NCBI GenBank assembly: GCA_964650085.1
Contig: CAZYSE010000056.1
Coordinates: 1-6,117 of the forward strand
From: KLAP211 sp964650085
GTDB taxonomy: Bacteria; Patescibacteriota; Dojkabacteria; J137
Length of the DNA: 6,117 bases
Reading direction: 5' to 3'
Shown: positions 5,897-6,117 of the stretch, one piece after another
How positions within the stretch are numbered: the stretch's first letter is position 1
How the letters are laid out: every line of letters starts with the position of its first letter
Notes under the pieces: generated by a model
Databases searched by the model: none
Seen by the model: only the letters and a program-made list of their open reading frames with translations
What the model was told of the DNA's origin: nothing
Position numbers and translations under genes: made by a program

Positions 5897-6117
5897 GCAC
5901 CTAAACCTTTGAGCAATCAAGGGCATGGTGCTTACTTAAAACACATGCGACATAACGGTCTCCTGACCGGCACAGTCGCATGTGTCTATGAAATCGAAAG
6001 AAAGTAATAGGGTAGGTTCGAAAGAATCTATCTCCGAGTTCGGGAGACCATTTTTATGGCTTCCGTTTACTTCTAATATTAACTAGTATACGGATGAGAG
6101 CCTCATACAAGAATCTT
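5897..6117 (+). ncRNA. Candidate large structured RNA, family unknown, cut by right edge
   Basis: Several hairpins follow one another. (1) gcacc 5897-5901 with ggtgc 5927-5931 enclose a 7-bp stem, cctttga 5906-5912 with tcaaggg 5917-5923 (one G-U), capped by GCAA. (2) acacatgcgac 5941-5951 pairs perfectly with gtcgcatgtgt 5975-5985; inside it cggtc/gaccg (5956-5960/5965-5969) closes a TCCT loop. (3) taggttc 6013-6019 pairs with gaatcta 6024-6030 (one G-U), capped by GAAA. (4) ggct-tccgt-t-tact (6058-6071) pairs with agta-t-acgga and agcc (6085-6094, 6099-6102), with one T-T mismatch and a 4-nt bulge. In addition ggtctcc (5957-5963) can pair with ggagacc (6043-6049). The G-U pairs and GNRA loops favour RNA on the plus strand. 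A group II intron segment, another ribozyme or a riboswitch-like leader are possible; none is proven. Confidence 0.5.

Noticed and set aside
6013..6030. tRNA T-arm-like ggttcgaa
   Set aside because: The stem closes on a GAAA tetraloop rather than a 7-nt T loop, and no acceptor, D or anticodon arms are found around it.
6056..6076. Short peptide frame MASVYF on the plus strand as a leader peptide
   Set aside because: Six codons only, inside a base-paired stem, no regulatory codon run and no downstream gene in view.
1..6117. CRISPR array, rRNA or insertion-sequence ends
   Set aside because: No regularly spaced repeats, no rRNA-like sequence and no transposase gene or terminal inverted repeats were seen.

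Overview
The window looks like most of a small integrative mobile element from an AT-rich bacterium, probably a member of Bacteroidota. Three things suggest the phylum. The DNA is AT-rich. Most genes lack a Shine-Dalgarno sequence and have A-rich leaders. One intergenic region has a perfect TAnnTTTG box, the Bacteroidota sigma-A -7 element. The assignment is an inference, because no housekeeping gene is present. A run of 27 Ns at 5595-5621 shows that the contig is a scaffolded draft.

All convincing genes are on the minus strand and packed nose to tail, reading from right to left. First come two unrecognised small proteins (5512-5709, which spans the N gap, and 5129-5551, which starts with a coiled coil). 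An 83-bp regulatory gap follows at 5046-5128, with a promoter-like box, two palindromes one helical turn apart and a strong inverted repeat. The main cassette then runs: an orphan 66-residue protein, a SpoVG-family nucleic-acid-binding protein, a replication initiator of the filamentous-phage gene II/X (Phage_CRI) type, a one-domain excisionase-like HTH protein, a 1032-residue single-chain restriction-modification enzyme related to Type ISP, and a serine recombinase that runs off the left edge. Four gene pairs overlap by 20-50 bp. The enzyme and recombinase are 10 bp apart, so they are very likely co-transcribed.

The likely logic is as follows. The serine recombinase integrates and excises the element, with the HTH protein possibly setting direction. 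The Rep protein, perhaps helped by the SpoVG-like protein, replicates an excised or single-stranded form. The fused nuclease/N6-adenine methyltransferase is the defence or addiction cargo. It sits between the HTH gene and the integrase, so defence, replication and integration share one transcript.

The right end, 5710-6117, has no gene. From about 5897 it holds, on the plus strand, a dense series of hairpins: two capped by GNRA tetraloops (GCAA, GAAA), one with a perfect 11-bp stem, a possible 7-bp pseudoknot, and a further long helix near the edge. This looks like a large structured RNA cut by the window edge. A group II intron end, another ribozyme or ncRNA, a switch-like leader, or a DNA-level hairpin origin are all possible. 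I could not assign it to a known family.
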